DNA of 64,000 nt, from positions 26,290,949 through 26,354,948 of the forward strand of contig NC_064773.1 in the NCBI RefSeq assembly GCF_011397635.1, written 5' to 3'. A program made the translations under genes and the position numbers. This DNA comes from Epinephelus fuscoguttatus (Eukaryota > Chordata > Actinopteri > Perciformes > Serranidae). The notes below the pieces were generated by a model that saw only the letters and a list, made by a program, of their open reading frames with translations, did no database searches and was not told the DNA's origin. This document shows positions 22,356 to 64,000 of the stretch, one piece after another. Each line of letters starts with the position of its first letter. Within the stretch, counting starts at the first letter, position 1.

Positions 22356-23890
22356 ACAACAATTAAACACTTTTTGCTATCAACTGCTGGAAATATCAGG
22401 ACAAAAGGTAACAACACCTACGTCCACAGGAATAAGACAAATATTCACTGCAACTAAATTAAACCCAGAATGCACCAGTACACGTTTTAAAAGTGATCTC
22501 TGGGAGATGCTTCAGTCAACATGCAGTAAAAAGTGAGACTTCACAACCGGCCTCATCTGTAGCATCACTGTCAGTTGCAAACAACACAGCGGGCAGTTAA
22601 ATCTAAAATTTCAATTTGAAATCTTTTTTTTTTTTCTTCTTGTGTACAAATGCTGGAGAGAGCAGTGGTCCGACGCCAAGTGGAAAACAACCATTTTGCT
22701 TTTGAACACCCCACCCCGAGCCCCGCTATCCCACCCCAACCAACCGCCCTCCCCTCCGAAAAACATGCCACAAAGACACTGTTGTTTCACAAGGAGAGGT
22801 CAAAAGGTCACAGACACAGAGAACACATCTTAATACTGTTGGGTAAACTCGGCCGTGTCGAGGCACGGGTCCCTGATACAAAAAAAAAAAAAAAGACACG
22901 CTGAAGTGCAAGTTAAAAACAAAGACTTAACTGCAGTGAGATCTCTGAACGCACACAGAGCAAGAAAAGTGTAGCTTGCATTTGTTTTTTTAAAAAGCAC
23001 TGAAGTCCTGGCAGTTTTGTGAGGGGTTTTAGGGAAGGCGTGCCGGCTTCCTGTGGGATGTCACATGACTTCCTGTTCAGCTCCAGTATTCCTCCTCTTT
23101 CAGCCGTGCCTTTTGCTCGTCCTACCAACTGTTTGCCTCCCCCTCCTCCTCAGTTTGGTCCCGTCGCTGAGCCAGAACGGTCAAAAAGAACACAAGAACC
23201 GAAAGTTGGTTTCATGTTCTCCTAGTTTGATCAGACTCTATGTGTGCTTCTTTAACCCTCAGCTTAAAACTGTTACCACAATCTGCTAACAGTCCTGCTT
23301 TTGGTCCCCCGGTGTAACCCTCCTGAGGGCAGCAGGGCCTCTAGAAGAAGAGTTGACAGAAATGTTTAGGGAAAATCATGACGAGGAATCCAGAGGAACC
23401 GTTTTTTTTCCCCACCAAGACCATCCAGTGTCCCAGTCTTTCTAAACCTGGAAATGTTGTAGAGTTCAGTCACGGAAGCTCGAAGAAAAACAAAACATTA
23501 ATTCCAAATATATAGAGATATACATATTTATAAAAAAAAAATAAAAATAAAAAAAAAAATTGAAGAAACTGAAGCGTTCGGTCTCCAAGCACGACAACAA
23601 GAACAACAACTTGGATCACAGCGTCGACATCAACATCAGTGGAATTCTAACTCAAACGAAGCCGGAGAATCGTAGTCAGAAGAAAAACAACAGTAACCTT
23701 TCTGACTGCTCAACTGTGCATGGCGTCTCGAGTTCACATCATGTACACACACATGCACACGCACACACACACGGTGTGTTAAATACAGACAGTAGTAGTT
23801 TAGCAGCAAAAAATTCAACCTCACCCCCTCCCCCCCAATAAATAAACACAGTCTCCAAATAGATTCAACCCAGAGTCACTCGCTCAGAGG

Positions 23891-23906
23891 GGTGTGTGTG
23901 CGTGTT

Positions 23907-23956
<50 letters not shown>

Positions 23957-23964
23957 TGTGTGTG
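23891..23964. repeat. (TG)n microsatellite in the cdk17 3' UTR
   Basis: Interrupted TG repeat with TATG variants, about 110 nt downstream of the cdk17 stop codon on the minus strand, where it would read as a CA repeat in the mRNA. Confidence 0.9.
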
Positions 23965-24072
23965 CAGGTAAGAGGGATCGGGGGGTTCACTCCGACGGGA
24001 GGTGGGCTCATGCGAGAGGTTGGTGGGAAGTGATGATGAAGTTGGGAAGTCGACTATCCTCTTCATCACACT

Positions 24073-54444
<30,372 letters not shown>

Positions 54445-55027
54445 AACAGGGTTGTACGTGGCCTGCCGGACACACAGAAGCACACAGTCAGCATTAATTC
54501 AGCAGAAATGGACTGATACACAGGCAGACAAATGCACGCAACATTTAGAGGAGTTTTTTTGTTGCTGTTGTTGTATGTGTGTGTTTGTGTGTGCGCACAG
54601 CGTGGGGGATTCCAGAAGCCTCTGTACAATCCAAAATATCTCAGCTCATAAATAACGTAAAGCGGCTTTTAATCCAATATTCATTCGCTCTGCAAATGCT
54701 TCAACAGCACATGAATAAAGCATGAACAAAGCATGAATAAAGGATGAATATCACAGACTTGAATGCAGCTGTTTTCACTTACACACACATTCACACATTT
54801 ATACAAGGGGAAATTAATGAACTCTAATTGAAGGAGGAGAAAGTCAAATCAGTTCGCAAACACACACACAAACACACACACGAACCACACGTCTGCAAAC
54901 TCATGCAAGTGTTGTTCCAGACGAGTGTGTTTGTGTTGACGCAGCATTCATCCAGGTCACAGGAAACACCTTGCTCGATCTGCCTCAAGCCAGACCCTAC
55001 TCATTGTGTCGCTGTGTTAACGCCCCA

Positions 55028-55030
<3 letters not shown>

Positions 55031-55067
<37 letters not shown>
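55031..55067. repeat. (GT)n microsatellite
   Basis: About 18 GT units. A (CA)n tract follows at 55297-55353. Confidence 0.95.
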
Positions 55068-55075
<8 letters not shown>

Positions 55076-55313
55076 TAAGGAACAGGCTCTCTGGGTGAAT
55101 GGAGGAAATGCAGTGAGGAAGCAGCAGCAGAAATGCCCCGCCCATCCCGCCCGACCCTCAGCGCAAAACAAACTGACCCTTGCCGTCACCATCTCTAGCT
55201 CCCTCGTTCTTTCTCTCTTCCTCTTTTTCTCTTTCAGTCTCTCTCAAGGTCGTTAGCTCCCCTCATACTCATGAGACACCATCTGCCTGTCTGCTCACAT
55301 ACACACACACACA

Positions 55314-55356
<43 letters not shown>

Positions 55357-55997
55357 CCTCTAGCAATTTGTCATTCATGACACTACGTGGCCAGAAACAC
55401 TTCATCAATCAGTGTTGAGACATATGACCGCAACCTTACAACAACACACAACCACAGTCTGTTTATCAGATTTTGTATGGTACAACACACACACACACGC
55501 ATTTAAGGAAAATGCAAATGCTTCGTAGGTTTGCGTGTGTGCATGTGTGGGGACATGACCTGAATTTCCTCTCAGCTGGCAGCAGTTGGTCTAATTAAAG
55601 CCCAACAGGCGACTGGAGAGGAATTTATTGATTAAAAGATTTAATTTCATGAATATTAATTTTATTCTGTCTTAAGGACTTAAGTGGTTATTAGTTGAAT
55701 ACCATTCTGTAGTAAGTTAGACCCCTAAATGCAAATCAGAAATCTTAAATTCTAAGTAATGATACAATATGCTATCAATTTCAAAAAGGTTTATTACTGC
55801 AGTTTTAATTACAGTGTACTGACACCCGATGATCATACGCTATAGATTATATTGCTGCCTTTATTCTTACTGATAAATATCTTGAATTGCATGCAGTGTT
55901 TGTGAACAAAGCCAAAGCTGTAAACAGGTCTTGGGAAGACTTGATGTATATGTGATATGTGCTCCAGGGGGAGCTTCACACACCACGTCTTTAACAC

Positions 55998-56160
55998 AAA
56001 CTGTAAAAATAATGGACGAGCTACCGTGATGTCACCCATTGGTTGTGGACTCCCATTTTGAAGCCTTGAATTCCACATTATGGCTCTTGCAATCTTGTGT
56101 TTTTAGGAGCCAAAAGTGACCATATTTGTGCAAGAGGATGGCACTGTGGAGGATCTAACT
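55998..56160. mobile_element. Short MITE, copy B
   Basis: Contains gatgtcacccattggttgtg, cccattttgaagcc and aagtgaccatatttg. Its reverse complement matches the copies at 45833 and 60908. Confidence 0.5.
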
Positions 56161-56591
56161 GACAAGCCAAGGACACTACCAGCAGACAGCCTGTCACACA
56201 AATCGGCTCGCCCTTACTGGAGCCGTTGCACACTGAAAAAGAGGCACTCGAACATGTGTTAAGCCCATTTACATTGAAACAGTTGATTTCAGGGCGCCAA
56301 AAAAACACAACATATGTCCCGGCACTTAGAAAGAAGAGAGTTTTCCTGAATTTTTTTTAGCCATGTTCTCATCTCTGCTTGTGGCTAGCAGCTTGTGGCT
56401 ACATCAGCTGCTTCTAGCATAACACAGCTAAGACTCTGACCAAACTGTTGGTGGTCAAGTTGCATTGTGGGTGGCAGGTTAATTATGGTACTTCATCTTA
56501 TCGGTGAGTCAAATATTGCCATAAAGCAGTCCTGTCACTTAATTTGCAACATTCCTTACAGTGACCTCACACAACAAATACTAAAAACAAG

Positions 56592-56866
56592 AGATGTGCA
56601 ATATTGTTTTGTTTTTTTTTTGCCGACATCCAAAATGCCGATATATAACAACTTATTTGTCAAATAACCGATATCAATATATCCACTTTTTTCCCCACCT
56701 AATTTTAGTTATCATACTCTTATCGTGATGGCTCACCAGCAGAAAGAGACATGAAATAAGAATGCTTTTTGATAAATGTAATATTCATTCATGTTGGCCA
56801 ATTCTAATAGTTCATTTCAAAGCTGATATCGGCCAATACTGATATTATCGCGCATACCTATTAAAA
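56592..56866. mobile_element. hAT-like MITE, copy 2
   Basis: Shares atatccacttttttccccac, ccgatatataacaact and the order of flanking motifs with 11453-11795. The ends gatgtgcaata and tatcgcgcatac are TIR-like. Confidence 0.55.
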
Positions 56867-56984
56867 ACAGCTATGTAACTGCACTTTTACTTGAGTTGAA
56901 AATTCTCTCTAAATACTCTTTCCATTGCTATTTCACAGTTCTATGGCCTCAGAACTTGTGATCAAATCTACATTAGGTAGAGTC

Positions 56985-57027
56985 AATCAATCAATCAATT
57001 TTATTTATAAAGCCCAATATCACAAAT
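56985..57027 (-). mobile_element. LINE/SINE 3'-tail relic
   Basis: The minus strand reads tttgtgatattgggctttat, then aaataaaattgattgattga, a typical 3' end with a short tandem tail. Everything 5' is lost. Confidence 0.5.
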
Positions 57028-57524
57028 GAATGAGTGAATTTCTGTTTTGTCCACACCATTATTGTTATTCATTTATTTTGAAAAAAAATGTGCATTTTTC
57101 AAAACATTTTCCAAATAGTCTGCAAAGTGTGTTTGTTGGCCTGTCCAGTAACCTGTGTGCGATTATCCCACTGTGTCATGCTGGCCCTGGTGGCCCTATC
57201 GGCATGCAGATCTGATGACAACACACATGCACTCATACACACATGCACATAAAAAGCTATCAGACAGTCCAGAAATGGGGAAAAAGGGAAATAACATTCC
57301 AGCTAATGAGGCTGAAAATCAAGCTCGTAAAAATCGTAATGCAAAAATAAAATGACTGCATTGGAGAAACACTTGCAGACAAACACACACACATACTTTC
57401 TCTCCCTCATACACGCACACACACTCACTGTATGTGAGATAAGCGCTCTTTGTCTCCCTTACAGAGGAGTGTAACAGAGCCGGGTTTTATCTCTGAAGCA
57501 AACCAAAACAAAGAGACTCATGTG

Positions 57525-57586
57525 ATGTGTGTGTGTGTGTGTGTGTGTGTCTGAGTGTTGAGATTACAGCATCTGGCACATGAATG

Positions 57587-57637
<51 letters not shown>
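57525..57637. repeat. Two (GT)n microsatellites
   Basis: About 13 GT units at 57525-57550 and about 26 at 57587-57637. Confidence 0.95.
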
Positions 57638-57642
<5 letters not shown>

Positions 57643-57944
57643 CAACATGAAAAGCAACACAAGCAATCTGCCACCAATAGAGAGACATAGAGGGAGAATT
57701 GAGACCCCCCCAACTCCCTTTCATCATCAGCATCCCAGAAATTCTCTTTCACGCACACTTTTTGACCCACATTCCCGACATCCCCCACTCCATCACTCCT
57801 CTGCCTCTTCTTGGATGCCCCCCAAGTGGATTGTGGGTAGTCCAGTGGAGGAAACTTCAAAGGGCACGCGAGGGGGGAGACAACAGGCGACACGGCCTAA
57901 TTACTGGGCTAATAATTACACACATACACACAGATACACACCTT

Positions 57945-58180
57945 CCTTCCTTCTTTCATTCCTTGCCCTCCTTCCCTCTCGTTCCCTCTTTTTCTACTTC
58001 CTTTCCTCCCTCCTTTCCCAACTCCAATATGAGAATGAGGTAATGGAACAGAGAATGTGGCTTTACATCTAGTCTCAGAGATGTGGGCGAAAGTGTGAAT
58101 GTGAAGAGGAAGAGCGAGAGAAGGAAGAGGAAGAATATGAAGATGAGGGAGAGAAGGAATGGGAGAGAGAGAAAGTGAGT
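57945..58180. repeat. Adjacent pyrimidine and purine tracts
   Basis: A C/T-rich stretch (57943-58024) is followed by a G/A-rich stretch (58098-58178) about 75 bp later on the same strand, so the two could pair as an imperfect hairpin. Confidence 0.6.
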
Positions 58181-59278
58181 TAATTCCAGTGAACGGAGCC
58201 ATAATGGAGCCTTTGTGTTTGGTTAAGAGCCATGAAATCAACAGAGTGACTGCAGGCATGTACAGTGCTGCTAAGAGAGGGAGAGAGTCGCTAGTTCAGT
58301 GGCTAGTTTTTGTGTCTATAGCAAATTTGGGAATTAAAAGCATTAACTTTTTTAGTTGCCCAATCAAGTGTGACTGTTTCACCAAATCCAGCAGGTCATA
58401 CAGAGCATGTTCCCTTTGTAATTATTCAATAAATGGATGTTTTCAAAATTGAATTAGTTGTCACGTAAGTGGCCCCCAAACCCAACTTCCTGATACTGTG
58501 AGTATAGTTGTCATATGAAGGGCAGGGTTTCGAACATCAGTACAATTGAGACTGACTGAAAATGCATAAAGTACGAAAAGTTGGTGTCAAACACATTTAC
58601 ACTTAAAGGGGAACACAACCTAAATTAAGAATTCCAATATGTAACTACCATGGCCTAGGAAAGTTCAATCAGTACTTGTGAACATGAGCTACTCCCTCTC
58701 AAAGTCATAAACCAGAGAAGTTAGGGCTCATATATGCAAAACTTTGGATGCGGAGGCGAAGACGGATGAAGCCTTCTGTCTGTCCTATGTGTTCATTTTG
58801 TCCGAATTTGTGCACATTTTCTGAAAGCTTATGGGTACAAACGAAATGGAGAAGTGCCACTATAGATTGTGATGGCAGTGTAGCGTAGCTCAAGCAGGAT
58901 ACGACTTTCGGAGACGGCTAAGAAATTTAAACAAAGGCAGAACAATATGAATCATAATATAACATTGTGAAAATAGTTAAATGAATTCTTCATCCACTTC
59001 GTGATGTATATAATGACTGCACAGTCCTCTGATGTCTACAGCACTGCCTCTGTTTAAAGGTACAATATTATGAACTAATCCACTGTTGCCTTGTTTGTTG
59101 TTGTCTGAATTTTTGACTTTGCCCTCTATTGCCATTAATGGGCTCTATGTTATCATAAAGAATGCATGGAAGTATAAGGGCAGTGACATTTATTATGTTT
59201 GAAACTGATGAATTGATTTTCTTATGTAAAGGGAGCATAAATGAGCCTTAAGTCTTAAACTTGTGATGTCATAGGGTA

Positions 59279-60907
59279 AAATCAAATCAAATCAAGTTTA
59301 TTTATGTAGCACATTTAAAAACAACCGCAGTTGACCCAAGTGCTGTGCAAAATAAAAGAATGACAGAATAATATATAGCAATATAAAATGTACACAAAAA
59401 TAAAACAGAATAAAACTGGTAAGAACAGTCACATATGTAAAAAATATTATAAAAAACTACTACTACTAATAATAATAATATTAAAACCACTATCAACAAT
59501 CAAAGGCCACTGAAAACATGTATGTTTTAAGATTTGCCTTAAAAATATCAATGGAGGGGGAGCATTTGAATCAATCCTGTATCTGACAGGTAGCCAGTGC
59601 AGGGATGCTAGCACTAGTGTAATGCTGTCTCTTTTTCTGGCACCAGTGAGGAGTCTCGCTGCAGCATTCTGTACCAGGTGCAGGTGAGACAAAGATGACT
59701 GGCCGACACCCATGTACAAAGAGTTGCAAAAGTCAAGCTTTGAGGAGATTAAGGCAGTGGTTACAGTTTTCATGTCACTGTGAGAGATGACAGACTTGGG
59801 TTTTGCAATGTTTCATAGTTGAAATTAACCTTTCACCACAGAGTTGATTTGTTTGTAAAATTTGAAAGCAGAGTCAAAAATGACACCTAGTTTCCTGGCA
59901 TGGTATGGACGTAGGATGTTAGTGGTCCTAAGTGGCTAACTTTGCTGTGTATGGTGTTGTGGGGACCAAAAACAATAACTTCTGTTTTGTGATCATTTAA
60001 TTGAAGTTTTTTTTTTGCCATCCAGGATTTCACATCCTGGAGGCAGTTAAGGATTGATGTGATGGAGATGGTATCCCCTGGGTTTAACGGAAGGTAAATT
60101 TTTGTGTCGTCGGCACAACAATGAAAAGAGTCATTGTGCTCACGGAAAATGGAGCCTAATGGAAGCATGTACAGTGCAAATAAAATGGGCCCTAAGATAG
60201 AGCCTTGAGGTTCACCACAAGTGATACAGACAGGAGAGGAAGAGAGGCCACCAATCTTAACAGAGAAAGACTTGTCTGATAATTAGGAGGCAAACCATTT
60301 GAGGGCAGTGCCCTGGATGCCAATCAGTTCTTTAAGTCGGTTTAATAAAAGAATGATCAACAGTGTCAAAGGCCGCAATGAGGTCTAATAGGATTAAAAT
60401 GGCACATGTACCACTATGTAAAAACAGCAGTAGGTCATTTGACACTTTGAGAAGGGCAGATTCGGTGCTGTGACGAGCCCTAAAACCTGACTGAAATTTC
60501 TCCATGATGTTGTTAATAGTTAGATAAGACAGAAGCTCTGCATAGACAGTTTTCTCCAGTACTTTGGAGAGGAATGGAAGCTTGGAGATGGGACAAAAAT
60601 TGTTTAGTACAAATATGTCAAGGTTGGCTTTATTAATGACAGCCTGGACTATACCATGTCTAAACCAGAATGGTACAGTTTCATTTTTGACACTACTATT
60701 TATAATACGGAAGAATATGAGACCTACAGTCTCCGACACGTTTTTTAAAAGGAATGTAAGAATGTATATGTAAGAATGAATGTAAAATGTAACAATGTCC
60801 AAGGGGGAGGTCATGGACTTTGTGTGAGAGATTATATCATAAATGTTGGAGAGAGACACAGGCTGAAAGTCAGTTTGAGTCAGATCCACCCCTCGCTCCT
60901 TCACAGC
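59279..60907 (-). pseudogene. L2/CR1-type LINE reverse transcriptase remnant
   Basis: Read on the minus strand, 5' to 3': a domain-0 region, then FCPISKLPFLSKVLEKTVYA, FQSGFRARHSTESALLKV and LILLDLIAAFDTVDHS, then the catalytic-box region CADDTKIYLPLNPGD (first residue normally Y or F), then LDFCNSLYMGV and LHWLPVRYRI. The pieces lie in different frames with stops. The 3' end gtagcacatttaa..tttatttatg and an (ATTTG)-like tail at 59281-59305 mark the element end. The 5' end, with its endonuclease, is missing. Confidence 0.85.
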
Positions 60908-61055
60908 ATCACCTTATCTCCACATATGGTCACTTCTGACTCCAGAAAATCAAGAAAGCGCGAGCTGAAATGTCAAACTGAAGGTTTCAAAATGGCAGTC
61001 CAGAACCAATGAGTGACATCACGGTGGCCACATCCACTATTTTATACAGTCTGGT
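60908..61055. mobile_element. Short MITE, copy C
   Basis: Contains catatggtcacttctgactc, aaaatggcagtccagaacca, atgagtgacatcac and ttatacagtct. It lies directly against the 5' break of the LINE remnant. Confidence 0.5.
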
Positions 61056-61199
61056 TTTACTGGGCTATTGGGCAAATCAGCCCTTCTCCACCAAGTGGTG
61101 GTAATGCACCTGAAGCTGTTTTGGAAATAGATTGTTGCCTAGCAACCTTCAAGTGACAACAAAACTTTCTAGGTGCTGGTAGAGAGATTTCGACACCTT

Positions 61200-61370
61200 T
61201 GGATGAAGCCAGGCTAGCTGCTTCCCTGTGCTTACAGTCCTTATGCTATGCTAAGAGGTGCTGCTGGCAGTAGCTGTATGTTCAATGGACAGATATGAGG
61301 GTGTTATCTTCTCATCCAAGTCTTGGCAAAAAAAAAAAGCCAATAGGCATATTGTGAAAAATGTGAAAAA
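61200..61370. mobile_element. MITE fragment (family of 21955-22355)
   Basis: Contains gccaggctagctgcttccct, gtccttatgctatgctaag and a gatatgagggtgttatcttc pattern. Ends are lost. Confidence 0.45.
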
Positions 61371-62737
61371 TCTCCTTTCAAACAGAAGGAAGAAGAGAGT
61401 GGTCCACTCTTGGTCCAACATGGTAATTCTGAACTCATGACCAAATGTTTACTTCCGCATCATGTGAAACACTCACATGCACCGGCTTATGTCTGCCACA
61501 CCATGTCCAGCATTGCCTTCTGTGAATCCTGATTCCTACAAAGTAATGGTGAACTATACACTGAAAACTACTAGGGCAGATCACACTTCAGAATGCACTG
61601 AATGGCTTTTACTAAAAATGGTAGCCATACATTTTTTTTTTTTTTTTAATTTGGTTTGATATCATTAGGGATAACAACCTTTAGTCAAACCAGCTATCAA
61701 ATATGTGAGTGTGCTCCAAAATATGACAAAGCATGAAGTGTGTGTGGTACTCATTTGTAATCCCTTGTCAGCTGTTTCCTAATCCATTGGATTGTTGAGC
61801 ATGTTAATCAAATTCAAAGAGTGTTTGTTCCCTAAATCCATTCTGTTTTTACAAAAATTTCAGTTCTTCAATTTGGTTTCATATTAGTATTGAAACAAAT
61901 CATAATTCAAATAACTGTATTTAAAGAGATACTGCAAAAAATTTTTGTCTCAAACACTGACACAACTATCGAAAGTAACCTTCTCATCTAAAATAATCTC
62001 ACTCTTTCTACCTCTGTCAGTTCTTTAAAAGTTTCTAAAACTGATGGCGAAAACATGCGAAAAATAAAGAACAGAGGGAGAGTTGAAGGGAAGGCTGAAC
62101 AGTCGCCACTTCTCAAAAGGAAAACAACAGATAACGCTGTTAAAAACCTCGGCTCAAAATAGAGCCGCTCATATGGGAATCACGACCACTTTAAAAGAGA
62201 TAGAATCATCACTTTCCTTTTGGAGAGCAGACATGAGCACAGGGAGGGACAGGACAGGGCCCGAAGGTAAATGAGCTCACATGTCAAAGAGTTCCTTTGA
62301 GCTCAGGTTTTATTTGTGGTTCGCTCCTTAGTGCTAATTGAGTCATAGTGTTTGTGTCTGATTAGATGGGTTTCATTTTTGGCCCTTGCCCTGGTTTGTC
62401 TTGTTTTTGACAAGATGATTGCAGGTTGGTGATTGTATGCGGAATGTGGCAATTATTTCAATAAAGTTGCTGATCCTGTCCAACAACCCATACACACGCA
62501 CACACAGAGCAAACACACTGTGTGCATGCATCCACAAAGTAATTACAATGTAATATGCTTAATGAAGTGGGACTTGCTGATTTCTACCTGCAAAACTTGC
62601 TCAAGAGTTGCTTATACTGCAGAACTGTGTTATTTATTTGCACTTACTGTTTATGCACTGGAAGTCTGCAATTTATATTGTTGGTAATATAATGCATAAA
62701 AGTTGTTGGCTTAAAAACTATAACAACATTCATATTA

Positions 62738-63070
62738 AGGCTGTGCAATTAATCGTCGGGTGATCGCGATTACGATTTTGAGGTCAAACAATTTCAAAAT
62801 TAATGAAATCTAGCATAAACGATTTTTGGTCACGGACGCCTGGAGATGTTATTTTGTCTTCTACGGAAGCTGCGCATGCGCAATACCGCCCCCTCCCCTC
62901 CTCTCCACTATTCACTCCATGAGCCAGTCAAGTAGGTGAACTACAAATAATGCAAAGGGCAGGTGATCGTGGAAGATTTCAAAAACAGCGTGCGGAAAAT
63001 GGCAGAGGGAGAGCGAGAGAGGTTGGTCTGTGTGTGTGTGTGGGTGTCTGTGTTCGCACGTGTGCACACG
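62738..63070. mobile_element. hAT-type element, left end only
   Basis: Begins aggctgtgcaattaatcgtc, a common hAT end in fish, followed by gtgatcgcgattacgatttt. The right end was not seen before 64000. Confidence 0.45.
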
Positions 63071-63094
63071 TGCAAATAGGATATGTAGTCTAAA

Positions 63095-63732
63095 GCACTG
63101 GTTCCGAACCTGGGGGTCCTATTGGTCGCTAAAGATTGACTTCTTGATTTCAATCAGTGTCAGAAAAGTTCTTTAATTCAAATACAGTAGGTCTATATCT
63201 CATCATTTCAGTCATTCCTGTAAAAACGAAATTACACTGTTATTTTTGAAGTTTAGAATATTATTCACAATGTAAACTTTTAAAAAATCTCACCGGATAA
63301 GGACCTTCACTCTCTGCGAAATGGTGTTGTCGTGGACTAGAAAAGTACACACTTAAAACGACCACAGAGCTAATAGACACATGGCCAAGCGTCAGGAAAA
63401 AGAAAGCAGAGAATCTGTCATAAAAGACGTCTATAAGTATGTACGAGCGTCGTGTAAAGAGTTCCTAAAAATGTCAGGAAAACTCATTTCTAAGGCAATA
63501 GTCGCAGGAAATAATCTGCTTTCTAATTCATCTAATTGCTCATTTCGGTAAAAACTTCCTGCAATTATCGCATTCACTATTTGGGTTAATTGTACAGTTT
63601 ATCAGTAATTCTGCACATGCATTAAATATAACATGAAATATCCCCAAAAAATATGTCACACAGTCAGGGGTCATCAGTTTACTCAATGATAGAAAAGGAG
63701 TCCCTGAGTGAAAAAGGTTTGGAACCACTGCT
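63095..63732. mobile_element. hAT-type element with GTGGTTCC-type TIRs
   Basis: The left end gcactggttccgaacctggg and the right end aaggtttggaaccactgc are inverted repeats with a few mismatches. No transposase ORF is present; the body is AT-rich. Confidence 0.55.
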
Positions 63733-64000
63733 GTTAACATCATCAGTTTTCTACACATTTGTGCAGTCAGCTTTAACCAAAGAAAGTGGGTCGTGGTAGT
63801 TTATGGATGACTTTGTATCCATAGAAAAAAACAACTGCATGTACACACAAACACCATGAAAATGTCACTATTCTGCTTCCGCATCATTCAGTATGACCTA
63901 AATGCACCATTCAATTAAGAGTTAAAGTGAGCAACACCAAACTCATTGGTTAACCAAACTGACAACATGTGATGCATGTTAAAACCACAGCTATTTAGAG

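Larger units (their letters stand above)
20736..24072 (-). other. cdk17 3' UTR and convergent intergenic region
   Basis: Holds the cdk17 3' UTR of unknown length. Within it the only minus-strand AATAAA noticed is at 21573-21568. The region also holds a MITE (21955-22355), A/T homopolymers, and a (TG)n block near 23891-23964, just 3' of the stop codon. No other gene was recognised. Confidence 0.45.
54463..64000 (-). other. cdk17 upstream region or first intron
   Basis: The acceptor at 54463-54464 shows that a 5' exon exists upstream, but no convincing first exon or CpG-island promoter was found before 64000. The stretch is filled by microsatellites, MITE copies, an L2-type LINE remnant and hAT ends. 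The GC-rich patch near 62870-62920 is part of a repeat. Confidence 0.45.

Noticed and set aside
60332..60904. 190-codon ORF as a host gene
   Set aside because: It is the reverse-transcriptase part of an L2-type LINE remnant, broken downstream.
62870..62925. GC-rich patch as the cdk17 promoter
   Set aside because: It sits inside a hAT-type repeat and has no first-exon donor on the minus strand.

Overview
The window looks like a gene-bearing stretch of a teleost fish genome, most likely a percomorph. The clues are vertebrate intron-exon structure with GT/AG junctions, very dense (CA/GT)n microsatellites, and repeat families typical of fish (short inverted-repeat DNA elements, Tc1-like elements, an L2-type LINE). 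No bacterial, organellar or CRISPR-type system is present. Three protein genes account for all the convincing coding sequence: hcfc2 (minus), elk3 (plus) and cdk17 (minus).

Layout. Positions 1-5691 hold the N-terminal half of hcfc2: nine exons encode the Kelch beta-propeller and the start of the downstream region, and the joined reading frame (450 codons) stays open throughout. The rest of hcfc2 lies beyond the left edge, unless the gene ends early. A CpG-containing promoter zone follows the start codon (about 5692-5800). Then comes a divergent interval rich in (GT)n with a run of 21 G, and a probable non-coding first exon of elk3 ending at 7373. The four coding exons of elk3 (12522-18015) give a 382-residue ETS factor. 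Facing it tail to tail is cdk17, whose 16 coding exons (54444 down to 24073) join without a frame break into a 527-residue PCTAIRE kinase. Its 5' non-coding exon was not found. The remaining 9.5 kb at the right edge is upstream or first-intron DNA holding an L2-type LINE remnant and several DNA-transposon remnants.

How the genes relate. In humans HCFC2, ELK3 and CDK17 all lie on 12q23, and ELK3 and CDK17 are adjacent and convergent as here. The same families recur together as ELK1/CDK16/HCFC1 on human X and ELK4/CDK18 on 1q32, so the block reads as one member of an ancient duplicated set. The three proteins are not known to form one pathway: a Kelch co-regulator of transcription, an SRF-partner repressor controlled by MAP kinase, and a cyclin-Y-type kinase.

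The points most worth a second look are: the elk3 upstream ORF and its GT/poly-G flank; loss of recognisable sequence for the NET inhibitory domain in elk3; CA or GT tracts placed directly after three cdk17 5' splice sites; an AT-rich tandem array in cdk17 interrupted by a TTAA-flanked insert carrying a LINE endonuclease fragment; and several fold-back elements inside cdk17 introns. I did not see a previously undescribed multi-gene system. All family calls are from memory of the protein families, without a search.
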